The notes under the pieces were generated by a model, which was not told where the DNA came from, searched no databases, and saw only the letters and a program-made list of their open reading frames with translations. The translations under genes and the position numbers were made by a program. Shown here piece by piece: positions 9,657-18,773 of a stretch of 64,000 bases of DNA; the first letter of the stretch is position 1, and each line of letters opens with the position of its first letter. Where the stretch lies: contig NZ_JACVQC010000001.1 of the NCBI RefSeq assembly GCF_018881505.1, positions 1,285,927-1,349,926 of the forward strand, given 5' to 3'. Source of the DNA: Polynucleobacter sp. UK-Mo-2m-Kol15 (GTDB lineage Bacteria > Pseudomonadota > Gammaproteobacteria > Burkholderiales > Burkholderiaceae).

Positions 9657-10391
9657 CTATTTCCTTTTTTGGTACTGTGATGAGCCAAATAATTGCTCTT
9701 TTGCTTTGTCATCATGCACGGGCTTACGTAATGCGCTTAATACTTCAACGCCACGCTTGACGGCAGGACGTTCAGCCACTATTTCAAACCAGTGTTTGAA
9801 ATGTGGATACTCATTGATATCAATGCCTTGATTCTTCCAATTGCGAGTCCATGGAAAGATGGCGATATCAGCGATTGAGTAAGTTTTTCCAGCAATATAA
9901 GGATTATCTTTCAGTTGATGGTCAATCACACCATATAAACGCTTAGCTTCATTAGTGTAGCGATTGATTGCGTAGTCAATCTTCTCTGGAGCATAGATTC
10001 GAAAGTGGTGGTTTTGTCCTAAAAGAGGTCCCAAGCCACCCATCTGGAACATGAGCCATTGCAAAACTTCGTATTTGCCTCGGGTGGATTTAGGTAAAAA
10101 TTTCCCGGTTTTAGCAGCTATGTAGAGCAAGATAGCACCAGATTCGAAGAGATGAATGGGTTTTCCATCTGGACCATTTGGATCAGTGATGGCTGGAATC
10201 TTATTATTTGGGCTTATCGCTAAAAAATCTGGCTTAAATTGATCGCCAGCACCAATGTCAATTGGGTGAGCAAGCCAGTCTTTGCCTAATTTATAACCGC
10301 ACTCTTCGAGCATGATGTGAACCTTATGCCCATTTGGGGTTGCCCAGCTGTAAACATCAATGATGTCCTTATTGGGCTTGCTTATTGCCAT
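9657..10391 (-). CDS. Nu-class glutathione S-transferase-like disulfide-bond oxidoreductase (YfcG/YghU type)
   Basis: Thioredoxin-fold GST with N-terminal glutathione-binding domain and helical C-terminal domain. The start at the ATG at 10391 (MAISKPNKDIIDVYSWATPN) gives 244 residues; the longer open frame overlaps the aminotransferase. The TPNGHKVHIMLEECG segment at residues about 18-32 and the Glu-Ser-Gly-Ala pair (HLFESGAILLYIA) are typical of the YfcG/YghU class, which reduces disulfides or peroxides with two glutathiones rather than conjugating. Substrate unknown. Confidence 0.88.
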   Translation of the reverse strand: MAISKPNKDIIDVYSWATPNGHKVHIMLEECGYKLGKDWLAHPIDIGAGDQFKPDFLAISPNNKIPAITDPNGPDGKPIHLFESGAILLYIAAKTGKFLPKSTRGKYEVLQWLMFQMGGLGPLLGQNHHFRIYAPEKIDYAINRYTNEAKRLYGVIDHQLKDNPYIAGKTYSIADIAIFPWTRNWKNQGIDINEYPHFKHWFEIVAERPAVKRGVEVLSALRKPVHDDKAKEQLFGSSQYQKRK

Positions 10392-10405
10392 GATCAATTC
10401 CTCTT

Positions 10406-11608
10406 CTACAGGGTTTGTAAACGCTTTAATGCAGTTGATAACGTTTCTTCTTTTTTTGCAAAACAAAAACGGATTACACCAGACTCAACTGGCTGAGCGT
10501 AAAAAGCAGAAACCGGAATAGCGGCTACGCCAATCTCTGCAGTTAGCCAGAAACAAAAATCTGCTTCGCTCATCTTGGCTTGGGGAATATTCAGTTCGGT
10601 GTAATTAACGCACTGAAAATAGCTTGCTGGCGCTGGCAATAATTTGAAGCCAGTTTCTTTTAAGCCTCTGCTAAAGTAATCTCGTTTAGCTTGATAAAAA
10701 GATGCTAGCCCTAAATAGTGATCTGCATTCTTGAGATATTCTGCTAACCCAAACTGCATCGGTGTATTTACTGTGAACACATTGAACTGATGCACCTTAC
10801 GAAACTCTTGCATCATCTTTTCAGGCGCAGCTACATAGCCAACTTTCCATCCAGTGACATGATAGGTTTTACCAAAACTCGATATTAAAAAACTTCGCGC
10901 TGCTAATTCTGGATGACTTGCAATGCTGACGTGATTTATTCCATCAAACACCATATGCTCATAGACCTCGTCACTTAAGAGTAGCGCATTAGTGCCCCTT
11001 ACTAAGTCGGCTAAGCGATCAAGATCAGATGCCTTCCAAACCATACCGGTTGGATTGTGCGGTGTATTGATAATAATCAGGCGCGTTTTTGCATTGATTG
11101 AATTGGCTAGTTCAGTCCAAGGTATTAAATATGAGCAAACACCACCTTGATTATCACGCTTGGCAATTAAAGGTACTGCAACAATTTTTCCGCAAGCCAA
11201 TTCAACCGAAGGGCGATAGCTATCGTAAGCAGGTTCGATGATGACGACTTCATCCCCCGGGCTGACGCAGGACAAGATTGTGGTCATGATTCCTTGAGTA
11301 CCGCCGGCAGTAATGGTTATTTCTGTGTCAGGGTTGTATTGATAACCGTATAGCTCATATATTTTTTGAGCTATACCTTGGCGCAGATCTGCAATGCCCG
11401 TCATTGGGGGGTATTGATTATGATCGGCAAGCATTGCAGCATTTACATGAGATATCAGCTCCCGATCACACGGAAAGTCAGGAAAACCTTGGCCTAAATT
11501 GATTGCCTGGTGCTTTGCAGCAAGGGCGGACATGACTGTAAATACCGTTGTCCCTACTGCAGGTAGGCGGCTAGGGAAAGGTGGCGCTAGTGGGCGGATT
11601 TGGTCCAT
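10406..11608 (-). CDS. PLP-dependent class I aminotransferase (methionine aminotransferase YbdL-like)
   Basis: Fold-type I aminotransferase of 400 residues. Landmarks: NLGQGFPDFPCDRELI near residue 38, TAGGTQGIMTTILSC, INTPHNPTGMVW near 185, LLSDEVYEHMVFDG near 215, and the PLP-lysine segment SSFGKTYHVTGWKVGY near 245. The sequence pattern is closest to the YbdL/methionine aminotransferase and KAT-like branch, which acts on methionine, phenylalanine or kynurenine. Substrate is inferred only. It begins the long minus-strand run and is divergent from yaaA, with about 68 bases between the two starts. Confidence 0.88.
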   Translation of the reverse strand: MDQIRPLAPPFPSRLPAVGTTVFTVMSALAAKHQAINLGQGFPDFPCDRELISHVNAAMLADHNQYPPMTGIADLRQGIAQKIYELYGYQYNPDTEITITAGGTQGIMTTILSCVSPGDEVVIIEPAYDSYRPSVELACGKIVAVPLIAKRDNQGGVCSYLIPWTELANSINAKTRLIIINTPHNPTGMVWKASDLDRLADLVRGTNALLLSDEVYEHMVFDGINHVSIASHPELAARSFLISSFGKTYHVTGWKVGYVAAPEKMMQEFRKVHQFNVFTVNTPMQFGLAEYLKNADHYLGLASFYQAKRDYFSRGLKETGFKLLPAPASYFQCVNYTELNIPQAKMSEADFCFWLTAEIGVAAIPVSAFYAQPVESGVIRFCFAKKEETLSTALKRLQTL

Positions 11609-11676
11609 GCAGGCGGTTTAAGGCAAATAAAGTGGGTAGTCGCTAGAATGGAAGATATTCATATTCAAATTGTGCC

Positions 11677-12453
11677 ATGCTGATCGTCCTTTCGCCCGCT
11701 AAATCCCTGGATTACAAAACCCCCTACAAGGTCAAGACCACCTCCTTGCCAGAGTTTGTTGCTGAATCGGCTAAGTTAATAGCTGAGCTCAAGAAGCTAT
11801 CGCCTCAGGAGATTGCCAATCTGATGGGTTTATCTGACCAATTGGCGGCTCTTAACGTGGGGCGCTATCGAGATTGGTCCAAGAAATTTACTGAAGAAAA
11901 TAGTAAGCCAGCTATTTACGCCTTTAATGGCGATGTCTATGATGGTTTTGATGTACAGACCCTGAATGTTAAATCTCTTGATTTTGCGCAGAATCATCTT
12001 CGTATCTTGTCTGGGCTTTATGGTTCATTGCGACCTTTGGATTTAATGCAGCCTTACCGCCTAGAGATGGGTACAGCCTTTAAAAACATTCGAGGTAAAG
12101 ATCTTTATGCATTCTGGGGCGAACGAGTAACCAATTCACTAAAGAAGATGCTAGAGCAAGAAAAGAATCCTCTACTGCTTAATTTAGCTTCTGAAGAATA
12201 TTTTAAGGTGTTGCAAGCCAAGAGCTTAGGTTGCCCAGTGATCTCTCCAGTTTTTCAGGATGGTAAGGATGGTAAATATAAGATCATTTCATTTTATGCA
12301 AAGCGAGCTAGAGGCCTAATGGCACGGTATGTAGTTGAAAACCGCATCACTGATCCTGAAGATTTAAAGGGTTTCAATTTAGATGGCTATAAGTTTGTTG
12401 CATCTGAATCTAGGCTGGATAAACCGATATTTAGACGTCCAGAAAGAAAGTAG
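11677..12453 (+). CDS. yaaA: Peroxide stress protein YaaA (DUF328/UPF0246)
   Basis: Member of the YaaA family (258 residues), which in E. coli is induced by OxyR and limits free iron and DNA damage under hydrogen peroxide; it binds DNA. The opening [16 protein letters not shown] and the internal [11 protein letters not shown] and [21 protein letters not shown] are family hallmarks. It is divergent from the aminotransferase and followed 11 bases later by the DUF2863-like gene, with an AGGGGAG ribosome-binding site directly after its stop codon. Confidence 0.95.
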   Translation: MLIVLSPAKSLDYKTPYKVKTTSLPEFVAESAKLIAELKKLSPQEIANLMGLSDQLAALNVGRYRDWSKKFTEENSKPAIYAFNGDVYDGFDVQTLNVKSLDFAQNHLRILSGLYGSLRPLDLMQPYRLEMGTAFKNIRGKDLYAFWGERVTNSLKKMLEQEKNPLLLNLASEEYFKVLQAKSLGCPVISPVFQDGKDGKYKIISFYAKRARGLMARYVVENRITDPEDLKGFNLDGYKFVASESRLDKPIFRRPERK

Positions 12454-12464
12454 GGGAGTGCACC

Positions 12465-13676
12465 ATGGCTGTTCATCGCACAAAATCCTCGCAACGCGCC
12501 TCCCCAGATGTTGAGCGCCTAGTCGCAGATGCAATCTCCTTGGCAGCTTCTGGTAGCCACATGGAAGACCAATTTTGGGAGGAACGCTTAAATGTTCGCT
12601 TAATGCGCCTTCTTAAAAGTCAAAATCAAAATGTGATTGATGCTGCTCTGGATCAAACTTTTCGCATTAATACCCTTGCTTTTGAGGTGCTTGCCGACTG
12701 TGCTGAGACGCTCGCTGAATCCTTAGTTATGGAACATGATGGTCAGAGTTGGGATGTACTGTTACTAGCTTTGCCAATAGTTGCGCATACTCGCTATCAA
12801 ATTCCTTCAGGCGCTCTTCCCGTCAATATGATTGAATCTACTGCCGCTGCATTACATGCTTCCATTTCTTCCGCGGAGACCCGCTTAGCGATTGTGCCCT
12901 GGCTTTATAGTATTGATCAAATGCCACACTCGCATTGTCAAACCCGCTTACTGACTGAGGCGCTTGCGACTGCTGCAATCACAGCTAGCGAAATTAAATT
13001 AGAGCTGCGTGAGATGTCGGAGACCATTGCGGTATTAGCTGATCCGCGTTTTATTATTGCTGCCGTTGCAGCGCCTTCTGGGTCGCCGCTTTTCCGATGG
13101 CAGGCTGAGACACCAACACGGCTAGAGCGTGGCGTTAGCTTAATTGGGTGGCAAAACACCATGCAAGAGCCTATTGCCGCTCTCTTGCCAGGTTGTGAGT
13201 TCGAACTCTTATTGCCCGAGGCATATTTTACAAACTGTAGGTTGGCCGATAAACAAGTACGCCCATTAAGCATTCGATCGGGAGTCAATTTTCTCGAGAG
13301 CACTTTGGGTGTTCTGCCTGCGGGATTGTCCTGTGTTGTGGGGGCTTTTGGTGAGGATCAAGCCGATGAATATCGAATCTCTTTTAGCCTGAAAGGTTCG
13401 TCCGATGTTGTATACGGTGTAATCTGGCCTCTGTACGATCGAGAGAGTGTAGCAAATGATGCCTTGAATGATTTATCGGATGATGAAAGTCCGATGAAGC
13501 GGATTGCAGATGCACTTCATGATGCCGGTATCGATGATGTCTTCCGCCATGCAATGTTGTTTGATCCAGAGCTTTGTGATGACTGCGGAGCGCCGCTCTT
13601 TCCAGATCGATCTGGAGACGTGGTTCATGCAGAGCTCCCTGATGATGCACCTACACAGCAACCCTTGTTTCATTAG
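12465..13676 (+). CDS. DUF2863-like protein of unknown function
   Basis: A 403-residue soluble protein, no signal peptide or membrane segment. I recognise it as resembling DUF2863, a family known from Burkholderiales, but nothing in it suggests a reaction. Visible features are an alpha-helical N-terminal third, a middle part rich in Ala/Ile/Pro, and near the C-terminus a short CDDCGAPLFPDRSGD segment that could bind a metal (two cysteines plus the preceding LFDPELC cysteine). A strong ribosome-binding site (AGGGGAGTG) precedes the ATG. It is followed by a bidirectional hairpin. Confidence 0.75.
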   Translation: MAVHRTKSSQRASPDVERLVADAISLAASGSHMEDQFWEERLNVRLMRLLKSQNQNVIDAALDQTFRINTLAFEVLADCAETLAESLVMEHDGQSWDVLLLALPIVAHTRYQIPSGALPVNMIESTAAALHASISSAETRLAIVPWLYSIDQMPHSHCQTRLLTEALATAAITASEIKLELREMSETIAVLADPRFIIAAVAAPSGSPLFRWQAETPTRLERGVSLIGWQNTMQEPIAALLPGCEFELLLPEAYFTNCRLADKQVRPLSIRSGVNFLESTLGVLPAGLSCVVGAFGEDQADEYRISFSLKGSSDVVYGVIWPLYDRESVANDALNDLSDDESPMKRIADALHDAGIDDVFRHAMLFDPELCDDCGAPLFPDRSGDVVHAELPDDAPTQQPLFH

Positions 13677-13708
13677 CAAAATGAAGTCTCGTTCAAGGTT
13701 CAAGATGT

Positions 13709-13738
13709 AAAAAAGCCGAGAATCTCTCGGCTTTTTTG
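13709..13738. terminator. Hairpin terminator, probably bidirectional
   Basis: Perfect 10-base stem AAAAGCCGAG / CTCGGCTTTT around the loop AATCT, with A-runs on the left and T-runs on the right, so it can work on both strands. It lies between the convergent ends of the DUF2863-like gene and the small secreted protein. Confidence 0.9.
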
Positions 13739-13754
13739 TTTGAAGCAGTTGCAA

Positions 13755-14129
13755 TTAATTCTGCGTAAATGGTTCAGCATCAGCAAATAAGTGAGGAAGT
13801 TTGCCTGTTTTCATTTCCGCTGTTTGACAAAAATCAGCGAGGCGAGTTCCAGACTTAATGTTGAATAACATTGCTTTATTTCCCAGCACTACAAGATCGT
13901 GTCCAGTAGTGGTGTTTTTATAACGCAAGCTACCTGGCAAAGAATTTTCACGCTTCAAATCAAAGGTTTTAGATTCCCAAGTAAGACGAACCTTTTCCAT
14001 TGTTCCTGAAGTTTTAAACTGTTTGCTTTCATTGCAAGTCCATGTTGATACTTCCTCGCTAGCAAAAGCTGTTGCAGAGCCCAGAAGACCTGATATTGCC
14101 AAGCTAGCGATGAGAAGGTTTTTCTTCAT
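13755..14129 (-). CDS. Small secreted protein, possibly MliC-like lysozyme inhibitor fold
   Basis: A 124-residue exported protein: signal peptide MKKNLLIASLAISGLLGSAT ending near AFA/SEE, mature part about 100 residues. The mature part holds two cysteines (TWTCNES and LADFCQT) spaced like the disulfide of MliC/PliC, and an ordering of short strands with RYKNTTTGHDLVVLGNKAML resembling the MliC domain. MliC inhibits c-type lysozyme in the periplasm. The match is by impression only, and a hypothetical protein is the safe label. It starts 12 bases after mdh, so it is probably cotranscribed with it and ends at the hairpin at 13709-13738. Confidence 0.6.
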   Translation of the reverse strand: MKKNLLIASLAISGLLGSATAFASEEVSTWTCNESKQFKTSGTMEKVRLTWESKTFDLKRENSLPGSLRYKNTTTGHDLVVLGNKAMLFNIKSGTRLADFCQTAEMKTGKLPHLFADAEPFTQN

Positions 14130-14141
14130 GTGAATTAATCC

Positions 14142-15131
14142 TTATGAGAGGAGATGTTTAACGCCAGCCTGCTCTTCAAGTAATTCATTCAAGGTATGGT
14201 TCATGCGTTCACGTGAGAACTCATCAATTTCCAAACCTTCAACCATCTTGTATTCGCCGTTTTCGCACACTACTGGATAGCCATAAATAACTTCAGCTGG
14301 AATGCCGTATTCGCCTTTAGATGGAATGCCCATCGTGACCCACTTACCGTTTGTGCCAAGAACCCAGTCACGAATATGGTCAATCGCAGCATTAGCAGCA
14401 GATGCAGCAGAAGAAAGTCCACGCGCTTCGATAATGGCTGCGCCACGTTTACCAACTGTGGGGATAAATGTATCTTTATTCCATGCTGCATCATTGATGC
14501 TGTCTTTGACTGACTTTCCATCAACTGTCGCAAAACGATAGTCTGGATACATTGTTGGGCTATGGTTACCCCAAACAACCAACTTTTCAATATCAGCAAC
14601 AGGCTTATTTAACTTGATCGCTAATTGTGAAAGAGCGCGGTTGTGATCAAGGCGCAACATTGCAGTGAAGTTTTTTGCAGGAATATCTGGAGCAGATTTC
14701 ATGGCGATGTAGGCGTTCGTGTTGGCTGGGTTACCAACGACCAATACCTTCACAGTTTTCTTAGCTACAGCATTTAAAGCCTTACCTTGAGCAGTAAAAA
14801 TTTGCGCATTTGCTGAGAGTAAATCTTTGCGCTCCATACCAGGGCCACGGGGACGTGCGCCAACCAACAAAGCAATATCAATATCCTTAAATGCTGTCAT
14901 TGGATCGGAGTGGGCAGTCATGCCAGCCAATAAAGGGAAGGCGCAATCCTCTAACTCCATCATGACGCCGGCAAGTGCCTTTTGTGCTTTTTCGTCTGGA
15001 ATTTCGAGTAACTGGAGAATTACTGGCTGATCCTTGCCTAACAAATCGCCATTGGCGATGCGAAAAAGTAGGGAATATCCGATTTGACCGGCTGCACCGG
15101 TGACTGCGACACGCATTGGGGCTTTTGCCAT
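14142..15131 (-). CDS. mdh: Malate dehydrogenase (NAD)
   Basis: Interconverts malate and oxaloacetate in the TCA cycle. At 329 residues it belongs to the MDH group of Burkholderiales. Motifs: [15 protein letters not shown] near residue 14, [16 protein letters not shown] near 90, [13 protein letters not shown] near 128, [13 protein letters not shown] with catalytic Asp/Arg pair near 158, and [13 protein letters not shown] with the active His near 188. A GGAG ribosome-binding site lies about 10 bases before the ATG. It is divergent from the GntR regulator with a palindrome between them, so it may be a target of that regulator. Confidence 0.97.
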   Translation of the reverse strand: MAKAPMRVAVTGAAGQIGYSLLFRIANGDLLGKDQPVILQLLEIPDEKAQKALAGVMMELEDCAFPLLAGMTAHSDPMTAFKDIDIALLVGARPRGPGMERKDLLSANAQIFTAQGKALNAVAKKTVKVLVVGNPANTNAYIAMKSAPDIPAKNFTAMLRLDHNRALSQLAIKLNKPVADIEKLVVWGNHSPTMYPDYRFATVDGKSVKDSINDAAWNKDTFIPTVGKRGAAIIEARGLSSAASAANAAIDHIRDWVLGTNGKWVTMGIPSKGEYGIPAEVIYGYPVVCENGEYKMVEGLEIDEFSRERMNHTLNELLEEQAGVKHLLS

Positions 15132-15216
15132 TACTAATAACTCCAGTTGAGGTTAATTAATGAAATCTTTTCTATTATCCATTCAAGTGTATGGACTTTC
15201 CATTTACACTGTCAAT

Positions 15217-15236
15217 CATGTCTTATATAAGATATG
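15217..15236. promoter_or_regulatory. Near-perfect 20-base palindrome, candidate GntR operator
   Basis: The core TCTTATATAAGA (15221-15232) is a perfect 12-base palindrome. Flanking bases extend symmetry to 20 bases with a single mismatched pair. It lies in the 150-base divergent region between mdh and the GntR gene, 46-65 bases before the TTG start of gntR. Position and symmetry suit autoregulation by the GntR protein; binding is inference. Confidence 0.5.
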
Positions 15237-15281
15237 AGATAAGCTTAAATTTTATCCAATGGAAGCTGTTCTGGAGTTAAT

Positions 15282-16019
15282 TTGTCACAAATACCTGAAT
15301 CGATTGCCTCATTTAGTCCACTTTATGAGCAAATTAAAGCCATGATTTTGGCGAGCTTGCAGGCCTCAGAATGGTTGCCTGGCGATGCTATTCCTAGTGA
15401 GATGGAGCTCGCAGCACGCTATGCCGTGAGTCAAGGAACTGTGCGTAAGGCGATTGATGAGTTAGCGGCTCAAAATTTACTTGTCAGGCGTCAAGGCAAG
15501 GGTACATTTGTTGCGACACATCAAGAAGAAGACTTCCAATACCGTTTTTTGCGTCTAGAACCAGATTCTGGGCATAAATTACACCTAAAAAGCCATTTTT
15601 TAGCCTGTGAAAACCTGAAGTCCGATGTTCTTATTGCGCGACTGCTTAAATTAAAGGTAGGCGATTGTGTTATTCGCATTGATCGAGTGCAAAGCTCGGA
15701 TGGTCGCCCAATCGTCTTTGAGGAGATTTGGCTGCCAGAAGGGCGCTTCAAAGGACTTACCCTAGAGGCACTCAATGCCTGGCCTGGTCCTATGTATGCT
15801 TTTTATGAGTGTGAATATGCTACTCACATGGTCAGGGCTGAGGAAAAAATTAAGGCTGTTTTGGCTAATTCTGAACTTGCCAAGCATTTACAAGTTTCCG
15901 AAGGTGCCGCCTTGCTTTCAGTTGAGCGTGTGGCTTTCACCTACGGGAATAAACCAGTTGAAATTCGACGGGCAAGATATGACACTTCTGATCAGCACTA
16001 CGACAATAAATTGAACTAG
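15282..16019 (+). CDS. GntR-family regulator with UTRA ligand domain (HutC subfamily)
   Basis: DNA-binding repressor or activator of 245 residues. The N-terminal winged helix covers residues about 10-80 (PLYEQIKAMILASLQ, GDAIPSEMELAARYAVSQGT, LLVRRQGKGTFVA), and the UTRA sensor domain follows (VIRIDRVQSSDGRPIVFEEI, and ALLSVERVAFTYGNKPVEIR near the end). The start is a TTG at 15282, chosen because GGAG lies 7 bases upstream and no in-frame ATG precedes it. It lies just before sdhC, and the context suggests control of TCA genes (mdh and/or sdh). The ligand is unknown. Confidence 0.9.
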   Translation: MSQIPESIASFSPLYEQIKAMILASLQASEWLPGDAIPSEMELAARYAVSQGTVRKAIDELAAQNLLVRRQGKGTFVATHQEEDFQYRFLRLEPDSGHKLHLKSHFLACENLKSDVLIARLLKLKVGDCVIRIDRVQSSDGRPIVFEEIWLPEGRFKGLTLEALNAWPGPMYAFYECEYATHMVRAEEKIKAVLANSELAKHLQVSEGAALLSVERVAFTYGNKPVEIRRARYDTSDQHYDNKLN

Positions 16020-16162
16020 GTAGTACACTCGAAAATCAGTAAAAACCACTATTTAACCCCTTTAAACGCTAAAAAGTCCCCACCATACCCAAGGTTTCTA
16101 ATAGAATATGTTGCAACACAACAAAACCACACTGAACCTCCACCGAAAGATTGAGATTACCC

Positions 16163-16582
16163 ATGGTTGATACAGAGCAAAATGTAAAAAAAGATAGACC
16201 TATTTACAGAAACATTGGTCTTGCCCAGTTAATCAAATATCGCCTTCCTTGGGCTGGAAAAGTATCAATTCTTCATCGCATTAGTGGAGCAGCATTATTT
16301 TTAATGTTGCCTTTCCTGCTTTATCTTTTCGACCAGAGTTTGGCCTCTGAATTGAGCTATCAAAAGTTCCAGGCTCTTACAGGCCATGTGTTGGTGAAAA
16401 TCATTCTTTTAGGCTTGATTTGGTCTTTTTTACACCATTTCTGCGCCGGCATCCGCTACCTCTTGCTGGACCTAGAGATTGGCGTTGAAAAGGCCGATGC
16501 TAACCGTTCTGCGATCGTTGTATTTTTCTTGGGCCTTGCTTTGACTGCAGTCGTTGGTTTAAAACTGTTTGGCCTGTACTAA
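16163..16582 (+). CDS. sdhC: Succinate dehydrogenase cytochrome b556 subunit
   Basis: Membrane anchor that holds haem b and the quinone site with SdhD. It has 139 residues from the ATG at 16163; a TTG 12 bases earlier is less likely. Three transmembrane segments are visible: GAALFLMLPFLLYLF, LVKIILLGLIWSFLHHF and VVFFLGLALTAVVGLKLF. RISGAALF near residue 40 carries the conserved Ser/Arg of the quinone pocket, and LHHFCAGIRYLLLD near 94 the haem-ligand histidine. It is first in sdhCDABE. Confidence 0.95.
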   Translation: MVDTEQNVKKDRPIYRNIGLAQLIKYRLPWAGKVSILHRISGAALFLMLPFLLYLFDQSLASELSYQKFQALTGHVLVKIILLGLIWSFLHHFCAGIRYLLLDLEIGVEKADANRSAIVVFFLGLALTAVVGLKLFGLY

Positions 16583-16606
16583 GCGCTAAATTATTAAGGA
16601 AATCTA

Positions 16607-16972
16607 ATGCCTATTTATCAAATCGGACCGAAACGTTTAGTGGTTGGCGCTCATTACGGCCTTAAAGAGTGGATTATTCAGCGAGCCACTGCCATCGTAA
16701 TGGTCATTTTTACGATTGTTTTGTTGGTGGATTACGCCATTACTGGTAGCGCTACTTATGAGGGCTGGGCTGCCTTATTTAGCAACCAATTAATGAAGCT
16801 CTTAACGCTTCTATTTTTTATCAGCTTGTTCTATCACGCTTGGATTGGTATCCGTGACATTTGGATGGATTACATCAAGCCTGTCAGCATTCGTTTAACA
16901 CTTCAAGTGTTAACTGTTTTGTATCTCGTAGCCTGTGCGGCTTATGCCGTACAAATTTTGTGGAAAGTGTAA
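16607..16972 (+). CDS. sdhD: Succinate dehydrogenase membrane anchor subunit
   Basis: Second membrane anchor of complex II, 121 residues. Three hydrophobic helices are visible: AIVMVIFTIVLLVDYAI, LLTLLFFISLFYHAWIGI and LTLQVLTVLYLVACAAYAV. The HAWIGIRDIWMDYIKP segment near residue 80 carries the family His/Asp pair near the haem and quinone site. It lies 24 bases after sdhC, and its stop is 4 bases before the sdhA ATG. Confidence 0.95.
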   Translation: MPIYQIGPKRLVVGAHYGLKEWIIQRATAIVMVIFTIVLLVDYAITGSATYEGWAALFSNQLMKLLTLLFFISLFYHAWIGIRDIWMDYIKPVSIRLTLQVLTVLYLVACAAYAVQILWKV

Positions 16973-16976
16973 TTCA

Positions 16977-18755
16977 ATGACCGCGATTAAAAAAGTATTG
17001 CCACGCCGTCGTTTCGATGCGGTAATTATTGGTGCAGGTGGTTCAGGTATGCGCGCTTCGTTGCAATTAGCAGAAGCCGGCCTGAATGTTGCGGTATTAA
17101 CAAAAGTTTTCCCGACTCGCTCTCACACTGTTGCTGCGCAGGGCGGTATTGGTGCTTCGCTAGGTAATATGAGCGAAGATAACTGGCACTATCATTTTTA
17201 TGACACGATTAAAGGTTCTGATTGGCTGGGTGATCAGGACGTGATCGAATTTATGTGCCGTGAAGCTCCTAAAGTTGTCTATGAGTTAGAGCATTTCGGT
17301 ATGCCTTTTGACCGCAATCCAGATGGCACTATTTATCAGCGTCCATTTGGTGGTCATACCGCTAACTATGGTGAAAAGCCTGTGCAGCGCGCTTGTGCGG
17401 CTGCCGATAGAACTGGCCACGCGATGCTACACACTTTGTATCAGCGAAATGTTCGCGCTAGAACCAACTTTTTTGTTGAGTGGTTGGCGCTTGATCTGAT
17501 TCGTGACGACGTGGGTGATGTTGTTGGCGTTACAGCGCTTGAAATGGAGACGGGTCAGGTTTATATCCTCGAAACAAAGGTCGTCATGATGGCTACTGGT
17601 GGTGCAGGCCGCATTTGGGATGCATCTACAAACGCCTTTATTAATACCGGCGATGGTATGGGATTGGCAGCGCGTGCAGGCATTCCATTGGAAGATATGG
17701 AGTTCTGGCAATTCCATCCAACTGGTGTTGCTGGTGCAGGCGTGTTGTTGACAGAGGGTTGTCGTGGTGAAGGTGGCATCTTGCGTAACAAGGATGGTGA
17801 GCGCTTTATGGAGCGTTATGCTCCAACCTATAAAGATTTAGCGCCACGTGATTTCGTTTCTCGTTGTATGGACCAAGAAATCAAAGAAGGGCGCGGATGT
17901 GGTCCAAATGGCGACTACGTGGTTCTTGACTTAACCCACATTGGTGCCGAGACCATCATGAAGCGTTTGCCTTCTGTATATGAAATCGGCATTAACTTTG
18001 CCAACGTCGATGTTACTAAAGAGCCAATTCCTGTCGTACCAACCATTCACTATCAAATGGGTGGTATTCCCACAAATATCAACGGTCAAGTAGTTGTCCC
18101 AGCTAATGGCAAGCATAATGAAATCGTTAACGGCTTATATGCAATTGGTGAGTGCTCTTGCGTATCTGTTCACGGTGCTAACCGTTTAGGTACAAACTCA
18201 TTGCTCGACTTATTGGTGTTTGGCCGTGCAGCTGGTAATCACATTGTTGCAATGGATCTCAAGAATCGTGAATTCAAACCATTACCTGCAGATGCTGGCG
18301 AGCAAACATTGGCGCGTATTGCTGCTCTAGATAACTCTACCTCTGGTGAGTATGCTCAAGATGTTGCTAATGATATTCGCAAAACTATGCAGAAATATGC
18401 TGGTGTATTCCGCAATCAGGAGTTGATGGATGAAGGTGTCCGTCAAATGGCTAAGTTAACTGAGCGTGCCAAAAACTTGTGGCTCAAAGATAAATCCGAG
18501 ATTTTCAACACTGCGCGTATTGAGGCCTTGGAAGTAGCCAACCTAGTGGAGACTGCTAATGCAACCATGATTTCTGCTGCTGCCCGCAAAGAAAGTCGTG
18601 GAGCACATTCGCATGATGATCACCAGGAGCGTGATGATGAAAACTGGATGAAGCATACGATGTGGTACAGCGAAGGCAATCGCTTGGAATATAAGCCGGT
18701 TGTATTAAAGCCTTTAACTGTTGAGTCCTTCCCTCCTAAAGAACGTACTTTCTAA
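16977..18755 (+). CDS. sdhA: Succinate dehydrogenase flavoprotein subunit
   Basis: Oxidises succinate to fumarate with covalently bound FAD. The start is the ATG at 16977, giving 592 residues; the open frame reaches back to 16935 inside sdhD and is not needed. Motifs: FAD dinucleotide fold VIIGAGGSGMRASLQLAEAG near residue 17, the flavin-linking histidine in TRSHTVAAQGG near 45, PFGGHTANYGEKPVQRAC, the substrate segment HPTGVAGAGVLLTEGCRGEG near 250, and HGANRLGTNSLLDLLVFGR near 395. SdhE (19475-19744) is the probable flavinylation factor. Confidence 0.98.
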   Translation: MTAIKKVLPRRRFDAVIIGAGGSGMRASLQLAEAGLNVAVLTKVFPTRSHTVAAQGGIGASLGNMSEDNWHYHFYDTIKGSDWLGDQDVIEFMCREAPKVVYELEHFGMPFDRNPDGTIYQRPFGGHTANYGEKPVQRACAAADRTGHAMLHTLYQRNVRARTNFFVEWLALDLIRDDVGDVVGVTALEMETGQVYILETKVVMMATGGAGRIWDASTNAFINTGDGMGLAARAGIPLEDMEFWQFHPTGVAGAGVLLTEGCRGEGGILRNKDGERFMERYAPTYKDLAPRDFVSRCMDQEIKEGRGCGPNGDYVVLDLTHIGAETIMKRLPSVYEIGINFANVDVTKEPIPVVPTIHYQMGGIPTNINGQVVVPANGKHNEIVNGLYAIGECSCVSVHGANRLGTNSLLDLLVFGRAAGNHIVAMDLKNREFKPLPADAGEQTLARIAALDNSTSGEYAQDVANDIRKTMQKYAGVFRNQELMDEGVRQMAKLTERAKNLWLKDKSEIFNTARIEALEVANLVETANATMISAAARKESRGAHSHDDHQERDDENWMKHTMWYSEGNRLEYKPVVLKPLTVESFPPKERTF

Positions 18756-18773
18756 GCGAAGAGAAATAAAAAA

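Noticed and set aside
8801-9715. Longer version of the 3-hydroxyacyl-CoA dehydrogenase starting at 9715
   Set aside because: The extra 20 residues lie inside the GST gene and precede the normal start of the Rossmann fold; the ATG at 9655 gives the usual length.
13384-13754. Minus-strand open frames opposite the 3-prime end of the DUF2863-like gene
   Set aside because: His/Arg-rich or irregular composition typical of antisense shadows, and one of them crosses the terminator hairpin.
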